Of a stretch of 20,689 bases of DNA, positions 6,915-14,749 are shown one piece after another. Below the pieces are notes generated by a model that was not told the origin of the DNA, ran no database searches, and saw nothing but the letters and a program-made list of their open reading frames with translations. Within the stretch, counting starts at the first letter, position 1. Every line of letters begins with the position of its first letter. The stretch is from Fibrobacteres bacterium CG2_30_45_31 (GTDB lineage Bacteria; Fibrobacterota; Fibrobacteria; Fibrobacterales; Fibrobacteraceae): NCBI GenBank assembly GCA_001873075.1, contig MNYL01000263.1, positions 1 through 20,689 on the forward strand, read 5' to 3'. The position numbers and the translations under genes were made by a program.

Positions 6915-9863
6915 ATGCATTATAAAAACGTGATAAGTTTTTTTTGTGGGTGGCTATGCCTGGGTCTTGCTGCCTGTAGTTCTTCGGGGGATTCCACTTC
7001 GGCGACGGAGGAGGCTTTTGGCCAGTGCACCTCTTCCAGAGAGGGTGAAGTGCAGGTTATGGAGGAGTCAGCTCTGTCTTATACCTGCCAGGGTGGAGCA
7101 TGGATACCCTCGGAGCAAGTTCCTGTTTATCTGGATTCTGTTGCCGAAGGACGTTATACCTGTATAGATATTTCCAACGCTGCCAATAAGGCTTCGTTTG
7201 TGTTCAGCACTTATTACTTGTCGCACTCACATTCTATTTCCACTCAGTACGGCAGTTCTTCTGTTTCTTTTACTTCAAAGACATATGACTATTTATCAGA
7301 CTCCGTTTTTTATTCAGAATTCTTAAAGGGACAGGATTTTGACGTGGCTTTGGAAAGTTATGACGAAGTTTTTCTGCTTTCGGATGTAACGGCGAGTTCC
7401 TTTGTCTATCAGTATTATGATGAAGATGCCGATTCACTTCTCTCTTTGAAGTGCGTTAACAAGGACTATGTGGCTTCTTCCAGTTCCTCTTTGAATTCCA
7501 GCTCTTCCACAACATGGGCGAGTCCGTTTAATTCTGCTATTTCCTATGGTACTTTGACAGATGCCCGGGATAAGCAAATATATAAGACCGTGAAGATCAG
7601 TTCTCTGAATTGGATGGCTCAGAATTTGAATTACGATACGACATCGAGTTTTTGTTATGGCAAAGATTCTTTGAACTGTGCTCATTACGGACGTCTGTAT
7701 TCTTGGAAAACGGCGATGGCGGGCGCTTCTGCGAGTTCGCTTTCTCCCAGTGAGGTTCAGGGACTTTGTCCTTCAGGTTGGCATGTTCCAAGTTTTGCCG
7801 AATGGTCCACAATGTATAGTTATGTGATCTCAGTGAGCGCTTTTGGTTCTGGATTGAGTCTTCGTTCTGAAAAAAATTGGGAATATTACAGTTCCAGTTA
7901 CACTGGATTGGATGAGTTTGGCTTTTCCGCTCTTCCTGGAGGCTATATAGATCTAAGTGATACCAGTTTTTATTCCCTGGGTGAGATAGCCTATTGGTGG
8001 TCGGCTTCTGAATACAGCAATAATGAACCGTATTACTGGAATATCTCTTACAATGCTTCGGACATGAATTCTTCCTATTCCTCTTACTACACTTATGCAA
8101 GATCTCTTCGTTGCGTTGAAGATTATGCATGGACACATCCTTTTAATAGTGAAATCACTTACGGTTCCATGAAAGATACGCGGGATTCGAAAACCTACAA
8201 AACGGTGGAGATCAACGGTCATACATGGATGGCGGAAAATCTCAATTATAAAGTATCTCCCGGCAGTTACTGTTATGGAAATGATACGACTTATTGTTCC
8301 CGTTATGGTCGTCTTTATACTTGGACGGCGGCGATGGATTCTGCCAAGTCTAGTAACTATGCCCCGAGTGGCGTTTCTGGTATCTGTCCTTCGGGTTGGC
8401 ATTTGCCGAGCCAAGTGGAGTGGGATTCCATGACGGTCTATGTTGATGATCACGTGTCTTATTCTACAGGGAATGCTCTGAAGGCAAAGAGCGGTTGGGC
8501 GAATTACGGTAGTTCTTATGTTGGTACGGATGCTGTGGGCTTTACTGCCTTACCTGCTGGTTATCTTTCTTCAGGTTACTTCTCTAACTTAGGAACGAAT
8601 ACTTACTGGTGGACATCCACCGAATATTCTAGTTCTTATGCTTATGAAGCTTATTTGTCCTACTCCAGCAGTTATCTGTATGTTGATAATGACAGCAAAA
8701 CTTACGCTTATTCGGTTCGTTGCATGAAAGATTACGTTGCTGCGGAAGAAACGCTTTTTGGTAAATGCACCGTTGCGCTTCAGGATACGGTGAAAAAGAA
8801 TGCCACTTCAAGCGTCTATTACGTCTGCGATTTTCTTCATTGGAGATTGGCAACGACGGGAGAAGCCCTGAATTACGAGGCTTCCCAATCCTTTGGCAAA
8901 TGCACGGCTAAGCTTCAGGACACGGTGAAGAAAAATGCTTCTTCGGGATTGTATTACACTTGTGATTCGCTTTCCTGGCGCACTGCGACCTCAGCGGAAC
9001 AAATCAATTATACGGCAGTTCAGTCTTTTGGGACTTGTACTGTAGCCCTGAAATTCACTGTGGATACCATTACCTCGACCGGAGTCGCTTATATCTGCGA
9101 TTCCACCCTTCTGTGGCGTGGAGCGACACCTTTGGAAGAAGATTATTTTGCGAGGGGTACCTGTACAACGGCTCGTGAAGGCGAAAAATATAAAGGGAGC
9201 GCGGGGACTTACTGGTGTCTTTCCGAAAAGTGGTCTCTTTATCTTGCGGGAACCTTTACCGATGATCGTGATTCAAAAGTTTATAAAACGACGACGATTG
9301 GAACTCAGACGTGGTTGGCAGAAAACCTGAATTATAATCCTTTGCAGAATATATCTCTTGTTGATTCTTTGACAAAGAGCTTTTGTTACGGGAACAATGA
9401 TGATAACTGTTCCATTTATGGACGTCTGTACGGCTGGAATGTCGCAATGGCGGGGGCAACCACGAGTTCGGTCTCTCCGAGTGGTGTCCAGGGGGTCTGT
9501 CCTGTAGGTTGGCATTTGCCGAGTAGTGCGGAATGGTCGACTCTAGTTGATTATGTGGATGATGTGAATGGAACCCATGGCATCGGAGCGAGTCTCAAGG
9601 CTGATACCAACTGGACTGTAGGCTACGGTGGTTTCGATGAATTCGGCTTTGCTGCTTTGGGGGGGAGTTACGGATCTTCTGCCACCTCTGCGACGTTCGG
9701 AACGTTGAGTGACTCTGGTTACTGGTGGACTTCTACCAGTTATAGCACGGCCTCTTCGTATGCCTATTATTATTCCATGACATATTCCTCAACAGGAATT
9801 TCTGACGATGATAGTTATAAATATCGGTTGTATTCTGTTCGCTGTGTACAAAATCCGAGTTAG
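6915..9863 (+). CDS. lipoprotein with three FISUMP domains and interleaved Cys-pair repeats
   Basis: 982 residues from the ATG at 6915. I prefer this over an upstream TTG because GGAGG (6904-6908) is well placed and the protein then starts with a clean lipoprotein signal peptide (lipobox LAAC, Cys about 22). Order: a first short Cys-pair repeat (about 33-68); an unrecognised Tyr/Ser-rich domain (about 70-195); a poly-Ser linker; FISUMP 1 (about 210-405); FISUMP 2 (about 410-610); four Cys-pair repeats (615-777); FISUMP 3 (778-982). Each FISUMP copy shows the family marks: DxRDxxxYKT, W(M/L)A(E/Q)NLNY, CYG, YGRLYxW, CPxGWHxPSxxEW, a YWW(S/T)(A/S/T)(S/T) block and a closing (S)LRC or SVRC. The family is abundant in Fibrobacter envelopes; its biochemical role is not established, though display on the outer surface is likely. 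The gene is monocistronic, with terminators on both sides. Confidence 0.9.
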   Translation: MHYKNVISFFCGWLCLGLAACSSSGDSTSATEEAFGQCTSSREGEVQVMEESALSYTCQGGAWIPSEQVPVYLDSVAEGRYTCIDISNAANKASFVFSTYYLSHSHSISTQYGSSSVSFTSKTYDYLSDSVFYSEFLKGQDFDVALESYDEVFLLSDVTASSFVYQYYDEDADSLLSLKCVNKDYVASSSSSLNSSSSTTWASPFNSAISYGTLTDARDKQIYKTVKISSLNWMAQNLNYDTTSSFCYGKDSLNCAHYGRLYSWKTAMAGASASSLSPSEVQGLCPSGWHVPSFAEWSTMYSYVISVSAFGSGLSLRSEKNWEYYSSSYTGLDEFGFSALPGGYIDLSDTSFYSLGEIAYWWSASEYSNNEPYYWNISYNASDMNSSYSSYYTYARSLRCVEDYAWTHPFNSEITYGSMKDTRDSKTYKTVEINGHTWMAENLNYKVSPGSYCYGNDTTYCSRYGRLYTWTAAMDSAKSSNYAPSGVSGICPSGWHLPSQVEWDSMTVYVDDHVSYSTGNALKAKSGWANYGSSYVGTDAVGFTALPAGYLSSGYFSNLGTNTYWWTSTEYSSSYAYEAYLSYSSSYLYVDNDSKTYAYSVRCMKDYVAAEETLFGKCTVALQDTVKKNATSSVYYVCDFLHWRLATTGEALNYEASQSFGKCTAKLQDTVKKNASSGLYYTCDSLSWRTATSAEQINYTAVQSFGTCTVALKFTVDTITSTGVAYICDSTLLWRGATPLEEDYFARGTCTTAREGEKYKGSAGTYWCLSEKWSLYLAGTFTDDRDSKVYKTTTIGTQTWLAENLNYNPLQNISLVDSLTKSFCYGNNDDNCSIYGRLYGWNVAMAGATTSSVSPSGVQGVCPVGWHLPSSAEWSTLVDYVDDVNGTHGIGASLKADTNWTVGYGGFDEFGFAALGGSYGSSATSATFGTLSDSGYWWTSTSYSTASSYAYYYSMTYSSTGISDDDSYKYRLYSVRCVQNPS
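8757..9245 (+). repeat. four tandem Cys-pair repeats within the FISUMP lipoprotein
   Basis: Units begin at 8757, 8892, 9027 and 9153 (spacing 135, 135 and 126 bp; 45, 45 and 42 residues; the last unit is cut short by FISUMP 3). The consensus is FGxCTxxLxxTVxxxxxSxxYxCDxxxWRxAT. Units 1 and 2 are also similar in DNA, for example around CTTCAGGAtACGGTGAA, suggesting recent duplication. A diverged fifth copy lies at the N-terminus, from about 7017. The two conserved Cys per unit probably form a disulfide outside the cytoplasm. Confidence 0.8.
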
Positions 9864-9886
9864 AGTTCGTTTTTCCTGAGAAAAAA

Positions 9887-9912
9887 GGGCATCTGTAGAT
9901 GCCCTTTTTTTT
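9887..9912 (+). terminator. Rho-independent terminator after FISUMP lipoprotein gene
   Basis: A perfect 7-bp stem GGGCATC (9887-9893) / GATGCCC (9898-9904) with loop TGTA is followed by eight T residues and preceded by six A residues, so it could also act in the opposite direction. It starts 24 bp after the stop codon. Confidence 0.92.
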
Positions 9913-9966
9913 ATCATGATCAGAAGGAACCTGTTATTTTCCTAAATTGCGAACCATTAAACTTTG

Positions 9967-9997
9967 TTGTCAACTTTAACCTGAATACATTTATAAT
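9967..9997 (+). promoter_or_regulatory. possible promoter directly abutting the alaS start codon
   Basis: TTGTCA (9967-9972) and a perfect TATAAT (9992-9997) are 19 bp apart, slightly longer than optimal. The -10 ends only 3 bases before the ATG at 10001. There is no Shine-Dalgarno sequence in this stretch. If the hexamers are real, the alaS mRNA would be leaderless or nearly so. Confidence 0.4.
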
Positions 9998-10000
9998 ATC

Positions 10001-12640
10001 ATGTCCGAAACGCCCAAAACCTCTGCGCAAGTCCGCGAATCTTTTATCAAATTTTTTGAATCCAAAAACCACACGTTTGTCCGCAGTGCGCCGGTGGTGC
10101 CCCAGGATGATCCCACACTGATGTTTACCAATGCGGGGATGAACCAGTTTAAGGCGATTTTTTTGGGCGATAATGCGAGAGGTTTAAAACGGGCTGTGAA
10201 TAGCCAGAAATGTATTCGCGTCTCCGGGAAGCACAACGACCTCGATGAAGTGGGCAGAGATACTTATCACCACACTTTTTTTGAAATGCTCGGCAACTGG
10301 TCTTTTGGGGATTACTACAAGGAAGAAGCGATCACTTGGGCGTGGGAACTCCTCACAGAAGTCTGGAAGCTCGATAAGAATCGTTTGTTTGTGACCGTAT
10401 TCGAAGATGATGATGAAGCGTTCGAAATCTGGGACCGTGTTTCCCACCTCCCGAAAGAACGCATTATGCGATTCAATGCGAAGAGCAACTTCTGGGAAAT
10501 GGGCGATACTGGCCCCTGTGGTCCTTGTACTGAAATTCATTATGACCGCGGCGATATTGCCACTCAGAAAGAAACTTTTGCCGATCCTATCAAGGGTGTG
10601 AATGGCACCAACGACCGTTATATCGAAATCTGGAACAATGTGTTCATGCAGTATGAACGCATTTCCTCGGGGGAACTGATTCCTCTCAAGGCGAAGAACG
10701 TGGATACGGGTATGGGTTTTGAACGAGTGTGCGCGATTCTCCAGGGCGTGCGCAGTAACTATGACACGGATGTTTTCTCCCCGATTATTCAGAAGATTGC
10801 GGAACTCTCCGGCGTGCCTTATGATCAGGGCAGTGCTGGTACGCCGCACCGTGTGATTGCGGATCATCTCCGCTCGGTTTCGTTTGCTATTGCCGATGGC
10901 GCGTTACCCAGTAATGATGGCCGTGGTTATGTGCTCCGCCGCATTTTGCGCCGCGCAAGCCGCTTTGCCCGTCTTCTGGGCCAAAAGGAACCATTCCTTT
11001 GCAAATTGGTACAGGTGCTTTCCGACACTATGGGCGATGCGTTCCCAGAAATTCTCGCCCGCCGGGATTTTGTGACGGAAGTGATCCGCTCCGAAGAAGA
11101 TCGTTTTATTCGCACGTTGGATGCTGGCCTCGATCGCTTTGATAAGATTGCCGCCGAACTTGGCTCAAACAAAGTGGTTCCGGGCGATAAAGTTTTTGTG
11201 CTTTACGATACTTACGGTTTCCCGCCGGACTTGACGCGGATTCTTGCCGAAGAAAAAGGCCTGACTGCTGATGAAGTCGGTTTTGAAAAATGCATGGAAG
11301 AACAGAAGGCCCGTGCCCGCGGAGCTCAGAAGCAAGGCATTAACACCATGGGTACCGAAGGGTGGACCGTTTTTAGCGATGGCTCCACGCGCTTTGTGGG
11401 TTATGAATTCTCCAGTTGCGGAACCAAAGTGCTTCGTTACCGCGAAGATAAAGGAATACTTTCCATTGTTCTTGAATCGACTCCTTTTTACGCCGAGATG
11501 GGCGGTGAAGTGGGTGAGAAGGGCGTGCTAGTTTCCGATGGCCTTGAAATCTCTGTCTTTGATACCATCAAGGTGAATGATACGGTGATTCATCGCGGTA
11601 AAGTGGTGGTTGGCACTGTGGAAGAAGCTTCGATGGGTGGTCTTTTCTTTGCCACCGTAAATGATGATTTGCGTAAGGACACGCGCCGCAATCACTCGGC
11701 AACGCATTTGCTCCAGGCAGCACTGCGCGAAGTCTTGGGCACACATGTGGCTCAGCAAGGTAGCCATGTCGCTCCAGAAGGGCTTCGCTTTGACTTCAGC
11801 CATTTCAGTGGCATGACCGCAGAACAAATTGCCCAGGTGGAAGACTTGGTGAACGTCCAAGTAATGGCCACTCTTCCGATCACCACCAAGGTGATGAAAC
11901 TGGAGGATGCCCAGGCTACTGGTGCCATGGCTTTGTTTGGCGAAAAGTATGAGAATGATGTACGCGTGGTGAGCATGGGCGATTTTTCCAAGGAACTTTG
12001 TGGCGGTTTGCATGCCTCGAATACGGGTGAAATTGGCATGGTGAAAATTCTTGCCGAGACCAGTGTGAGTGCGGGAGTACGCCGCATTGAAGCGGTGACA
12101 GGTCGTGGTGCCCTGAAACTCCTCCGGGATTCCACGGCGATTCTTTCCGGCCTGCGTGATCGCCTGCGTTGCAAAGATGAATCGCTCCTGGAACGCATTG
12201 ATAATTCTTTTGAAAATTTGAAAGCTCTTGAAAAGACTTTGGCGAGTGTGAAACTCGAACTTGCGACTTTGGCTGCCTCTGATATTTTGAAAGAGGCCGT
12301 GAATGTGAACGGAGTTTCCCTTTATATCAAGGAAATGACCGTTGCTGAAGATAAGTTTAAGGACTTGCTGGATGGCGTCCAGGCAAAGCTTCCGAAGGGT
12401 TCGGCAGTGATCCTTGGCAACAAGACCCACGACAGTGGGAGTATCGCTGTGATTGTGGAAAAGTCCGTTCAGGACAAGGGACTCAAAGCGGGTGAATTGG
12501 TGAAACTCCTCGCGGAAATTGCGGGCGGTAAGGGCGGTGGACGTCCGGACCGTGCCCAGGCGGGAACCCGTGAGCCAGCGAAGATTTCGGCAGCGCTTGC
12601 GGCGGCGATTGGATTTATTCAGGAGAAAATTTCGAAATGA
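10001..12640 (+). CDS. alaS: alanyl-tRNA synthetase
   Basis: 879 residues, the normal length for bacterial AlaRS. It charges tRNA-Ala with alanine in the cytoplasm. The class II catalytic core has motif 1 (PTLMFTNAGMNQF), motif 2 region (NFWEMGDTGPCGPCTE) and motif 3 region (GRGYVLRRILRRA). The editing domain, which removes mischarged Ser and Gly, has its zinc-site residues: His565 and His569 (HSATH), Cys667 and His671 (CGGLH), each one residue off the E. coli numbering. The C-Ala/oligomerisation domain ends with the GGKGGGRPDRAQAG glycine-rich motif. The ATG is forced by an in-frame stop at 9977-9979 with no alternative start between, yet no Shine-Dalgarno sequence precedes it. Its last 4 bases overlap the following GGGP-synthase-family gene. 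No key residue is missing. Confidence 0.99.
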   Translation: MSETPKTSAQVRESFIKFFESKNHTFVRSAPVVPQDDPTLMFTNAGMNQFKAIFLGDNARGLKRAVNSQKCIRVSGKHNDLDEVGRDTYHHTFFEMLGNWSFGDYYKEEAITWAWELLTEVWKLDKNRLFVTVFEDDDEAFEIWDRVSHLPKERIMRFNAKSNFWEMGDTGPCGPCTEIHYDRGDIATQKETFADPIKGVNGTNDRYIEIWNNVFMQYERISSGELIPLKAKNVDTGMGFERVCAILQGVRSNYDTDVFSPIIQKIAELSGVPYDQGSAGTPHRVIADHLRSVSFAIADGALPSNDGRGYVLRRILRRASRFARLLGQKEPFLCKLVQVLSDTMGDAFPEILARRDFVTEVIRSEEDRFIRTLDAGLDRFDKIAAELGSNKVVPGDKVFVLYDTYGFPPDLTRILAEEKGLTADEVGFEKCMEEQKARARGAQKQGINTMGTEGWTVFSDGSTRFVGYEFSSCGTKVLRYREDKGILSIVLESTPFYAEMGGEVGEKGVLVSDGLEISVFDTIKVNDTVIHRGKVVVGTVEEASMGGLFFATVNDDLRKDTRRNHSATHLLQAALREVLGTHVAQQGSHVAPEGLRFDFSHFSGMTAEQIAQVEDLVNVQVMATLPITTKVMKLEDAQATGAMALFGEKYENDVRVVSMGDFSKELCGGLHASNTGEIGMVKILAETSVSAGVRRIEAVTGRGALKLLRDSTAILSGLRDRLRCKDESLLERIDNSFENLKALEKTLASVKLELATLAASDILKEAVNVNGVSLYIKEMTVAEDKFKDLLDGVQAKLPKGSAVILGNKTHDSGSIAVIVEKSVQDKGLKAGELVKLLAEIAGGKGGGRPDRAQAGTREPAKISAALAAAIGFIQEKISK

Positions 12641-13392
12641 AAATCGGAAAGACAGAATCAGCATTGAATGCTGAAATCGAACGTCGTGGTGCTCTTTTCG
12701 CAGTGCTCTTGGACCCAGATGCCTCTGACGATTCCGCGCTTTTAAAAGCAGGAATTCTTGCTGCAGAAAATGGCGCTGATGTACTTCTCGTCGGTGGTTC
12801 ATTTATGGGGAACTTCAAGTTGCCCGCTCAAGTGGCCGCCCTCAAAGCCGAAGTCAAACTTCCGATTATTCTTTTCCCCGGTGGCGCAAGTCAGGTGGTG
12901 CCTGGTTTTGATGCCATTCTTTTCACGACGCTCGTGAGCGGACGCAATCCAAATTATTTGATTGATGAACAGACGCGGGGTGGAGTGCTTGTGCGCGCAC
13001 TTCACATGGAAGCAATTCCCACGGCTTATCAGCTCATCAACAGCGGTAAGCGCACTGCGGTCGAATTCATTAGCGGTACTATGCCGGTCCCTGCGGACAA
13101 ACCCAAACTCTCTATGGTGCATTCGGTGGCGGCGGAGCTCATGGGAATGCGCTATGTCTATTTAGAAGCGGGCAGCGGTGCCGAGACCCCTGTACCGGTG
13201 GAACACATTGCCTACACGCGCAAAGCAACGGAACTCACCATCATCACGGGTGGCGGCATTCGGGAGCCTGAAACGGCTGCTATTCGTGTGGCTGCCGGAG
13301 CACAGATCATCGTCACGGGCACCCTTTGGGAAAAAGTCAAAGACCCCGCGCTTCTTAAGGAATTCGCGGCGGCGATCCATCTGAAGGGATAA
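12637..13392 (+). CDS. geranylgeranylglyceryl-phosphate synthase family protein (PcrB/GGGPS, group II type)
   Basis: 251 residues forming a predicted TIM barrel. Recognisable marks are LLDPD near the N-terminus (residues 24-28), VGGSFMG, the substrate-side YLEAGSGAETPV stretch and the phosphate-binding ITGGGIREPETA loop, followed by GAQIIVTGT. Archaeal members join a C20 prenyl diphosphate to sn-glycerol-1-phosphate, the first step of ether lipids; bacterial members use various prenyl chain lengths. The YLEAGSGA form and the length match the group II enzymes known from archaea and Bacteroidetes rather than Bacillus PcrB. The start ATG overlaps the alaS stop (ATGA), so translation is probably coupled; GGAG lies 11 bases upstream inside alaS. 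Prenyl chain length and lipid product are unknown. The next gene is separated by a terminator. Confidence 0.88.
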   Translation: MKIGKTESALNAEIERRGALFAVLLDPDASDDSALLKAGILAAENGADVLLVGGSFMGNFKLPAQVAALKAEVKLPIILFPGGASQVVPGFDAILFTTLVSGRNPNYLIDEQTRGGVLVRALHMEAIPTAYQLINSGKRTAVEFISGTMPVPADKPKLSMVHSVAAELMGMRYVYLEAGSGAETPVPVEHIAYTRKATELTIITGGGIREPETAAIRVAAGAQIIVTGTLWEKVKDPALLKEFAAAIHLKG

Positions 13393-13405
13393 CCTATTTG
13401 AATAA

Positions 13406-13423
13406 ATGCTTCTTCCGAAGCGT
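13406..13423 (+). other. small hairpin after GGGPS gene
   Basis: GCTTC (13408-13412) / GAAGC (13417-13421) with loop TTCC, extendable by two pairs including a wobble. No T-run follows, so it is not a terminator by itself; it could be an mRNA 3'-end stem upstream of the real terminator. Confidence 0.4.
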
Positions 13424-13460
13424 CGGTATCCATTGGTTTCGTTTCTGCTCCTTTAAAATC

Positions 13461-13488
13461 AAAAAGCGGCCTCTGTGTCGCTTTTTTT
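13461..13488 (+). terminator. Rho-independent terminator of the alaS-GGGPS operon
   Basis: AAAAAGCG (13461-13468) pairs with CGCTTTTT (13479-13486) across a 10-base loop, and the T-run continues to 13488. The flanking AAATC and GATTT extend the dyad, so it may work in both directions. Confidence 0.75.
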
Positions 13489-13607
13489 GTGATTTGAAGT
13501 GGATGCATTTCGTCTTCGGGGAATCATTTTGTGGCTAAATGGGTTTCCCAGGCTCATAAATGTGTATTTTTCATGGATGTTGCTTTTTATTGATTTTGGA
13601 GTGTTTT

Positions 13608-13841
13608 ATGGATAAAAAAATTATTCTGACTTATGCCTTGCGAGTTCTTGGTGTGGTTTTGGTGCTAGTATATTTTTTTGGAGGCAATCTTGTTTTCAAT
13701 CTTTTCCCCGGCTTGGAAGGGAAGTCCTTGAATCCTGTTTTCTATGTAGGGGTCCTTTTTTATTTTGCAGGAGCCGCGTTGTACTACTTGTTCAATCGAA
13801 AAGATCGTAAATCCAGGAATCATGGAGAATATCGTAAATGA
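13608..13841 (+). CDS. small two-helix membrane protein, first gene of the ABC/PilT-like cassette
   Basis: 77 residues from the ATG at 13608, chosen because GGAG (13598-13601) lies 6 bases upstream; an upstream ATG in the same frame has no such signal. Two hydrophobic segments are predicted, about residues 5-30 (ILTYALRVLGVVLVLVYFF) and about 42-62 (VFYVGVLFYFAGAALYYLF), joined by a short loop containing FPGLEGKSLNP and ending in a basic tail (NRKDRKSRNHGEYRK). This suggests an inner-membrane protein with a cytoplasmic C-terminus. I do not recognise a family. The stop overlaps the ABC ATPase start by 4 bases (ATGA), so it is likely an accessory subunit of the exporter or a membrane anchor for the cassette. 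Confidence 0.75.
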   Translation: MDKKIILTYALRVLGVVLVLVYFFGGNLVFNLFPGLEGKSLNPVFYVGVLFYFAGAALYYLFNRKDRKSRNHGEYRK

Positions 13842-14749
13842 TTCAAATTGAGAGCCTTCAAAAGACGTATCGTAGCGGCTTTTTAATGATTCCCAAAGTG
13901 GCATTGAAGGGCGTGGATATCCATGTGCCTCAAGGAATGATTTATGGTTTCATTGGTCCTAACGGGGCTGGAAAATCTACAACGATCAAGGTTCTTACGG
14001 GGCTTTTACGAAAAGATAGTGGCAAAGTGCTGGTGAACGGTTTTTCTCCGAGTGATGTAAAAAGTCGTAGGAGCCTAGGCTATTCTCCAGAGCAACCTTA
14101 CTTTTACGATTATCTCACTGGGCGCGAACTCTTAACGTTTTATGGACGCCTCGTGGGTCTTTGGGGGGCGGAACTAAACTCCCGTATCTCTTGGGCGCTT
14201 TCGATGGTGAATGCGGATAAAGACTGGATTGATCGCCGTCTGCGCACGTATTCTAAAGGGATGATGCAGCGCGTAGGCCTTGCTCAAGCGATTCTGGGTA
14301 AACCAGAATTGTTGATTTTAGATGAACCGATGACTGGTTTGGACCCGATGGGTCGGCGCGATTTGCGGGAAGCCATTCTTTCCCTCAACAAAGAGGGGGT
14401 GACCATTTTTTATTCGAGTCATTTACTTTCTGATGTGGAATCCATTAGTCATCGTGTGGCGATGATTGTGGATGGTCGCGTGGTGCGCGAAGGGACGGTG
14501 GATGAAATTACGGCCTCTTGTGGCGTGGAATACCATGTGCGTACTTTGGAAACGCTTCCTCTCGCTGATTTACCAGAAGGGGTTCTCAGTGCAGGGCATC
14601 CGCAAGAGTGGATTTGTAAAGATGGAATGGCCAGGGATCGTTTTCTTTCCTTCTGTTTGAAAAGTGGAATTTCGATTGAACGAATGGATCATCAGAGGCC
14701 GAGTTTGGAAGATATTTTGACACAGGAGATTGTTCGTGCAGAGTCTTAG
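13838..14749 (+). CDS. ABC transporter ATP-binding protein (ABC-2 exporter type)
   Basis: 303 residues. All nucleotide-binding motifs are present: Walker A GPNGAGKST (40-48), the Q-loop region YSPEQPYFYDYLTG (82-94), signature YSKGMMQR (138-145, the variant common in ABC-2 exporters), Walker B LLILDEP (158-164) with catalytic Glu163, the D-loop GLD, and the H-loop His195 (YSSHLLSDVE). A C-terminal extension of about 75 residues follows, as in many exporter ATPases. It should power the ABC-2 permease encoded next, whose start overlaps it by 14 bases. The family includes NosF-, gliding- and PilH-like ATPases. In Myxococcus xanthus PilH is needed for type IV pili, which is notable given the PilT-like genes downstream. 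The substrate is unknown. Confidence 0.95.
   Translation: MIQIESLQKTYRSGFLMIPKVALKGVDIHVPQGMIYGFIGPNGAGKSTTIKVLTGLLRKDSGKVLVNGFSPSDVKSRRSLGYSPEQPYFYDYLTGRELLTFYGRLVGLWGAELNSRISWALSMVNADKDWIDRRLRTYSKGMMQRVGLAQAILGKPELLILDEPMTGLDPMGRRDLREAILSLNKEGVTIFYSSHLLSDVESISHRVAMIVDGRVVREGTVDEITASCGVEYHVRTLETLPLADLPEGVLSAGHPQEWICKDGMARDRFLSFCLKSGISIERMDHQRPSLEDILTQEIVRAES

Noticed and set aside
7597..8453. Open frames on the minus strand opposite the FISUMP domains
   Set aside because: They arise from the biased Ser/Tyr codons of the FISUMP gene; FISUMP motifs in the plus frame are unambiguous.
10184..10867. 227-codon open frame on the minus strand opposite the alaS catalytic core
   Set aside because: The opposite strand encodes class II motifs; the product resembles no family.
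11528..12802. 424-codon open frame on the minus strand opposite alaS
   Set aside because: It lies antisense to conserved AlaRS editing-domain and GGGPS coding sequence, gives a His/Arg-rich product without any recognisable fold, and has no promoter or ribosome binding site. It is a shadow of codon bias.
13560..13607. Upstream in-frame ATG/extension of the 77-residue membrane protein
   Set aside because: There is no ribosome binding site for it, whereas GGAG sits 6 bases before the ATG at 13608.
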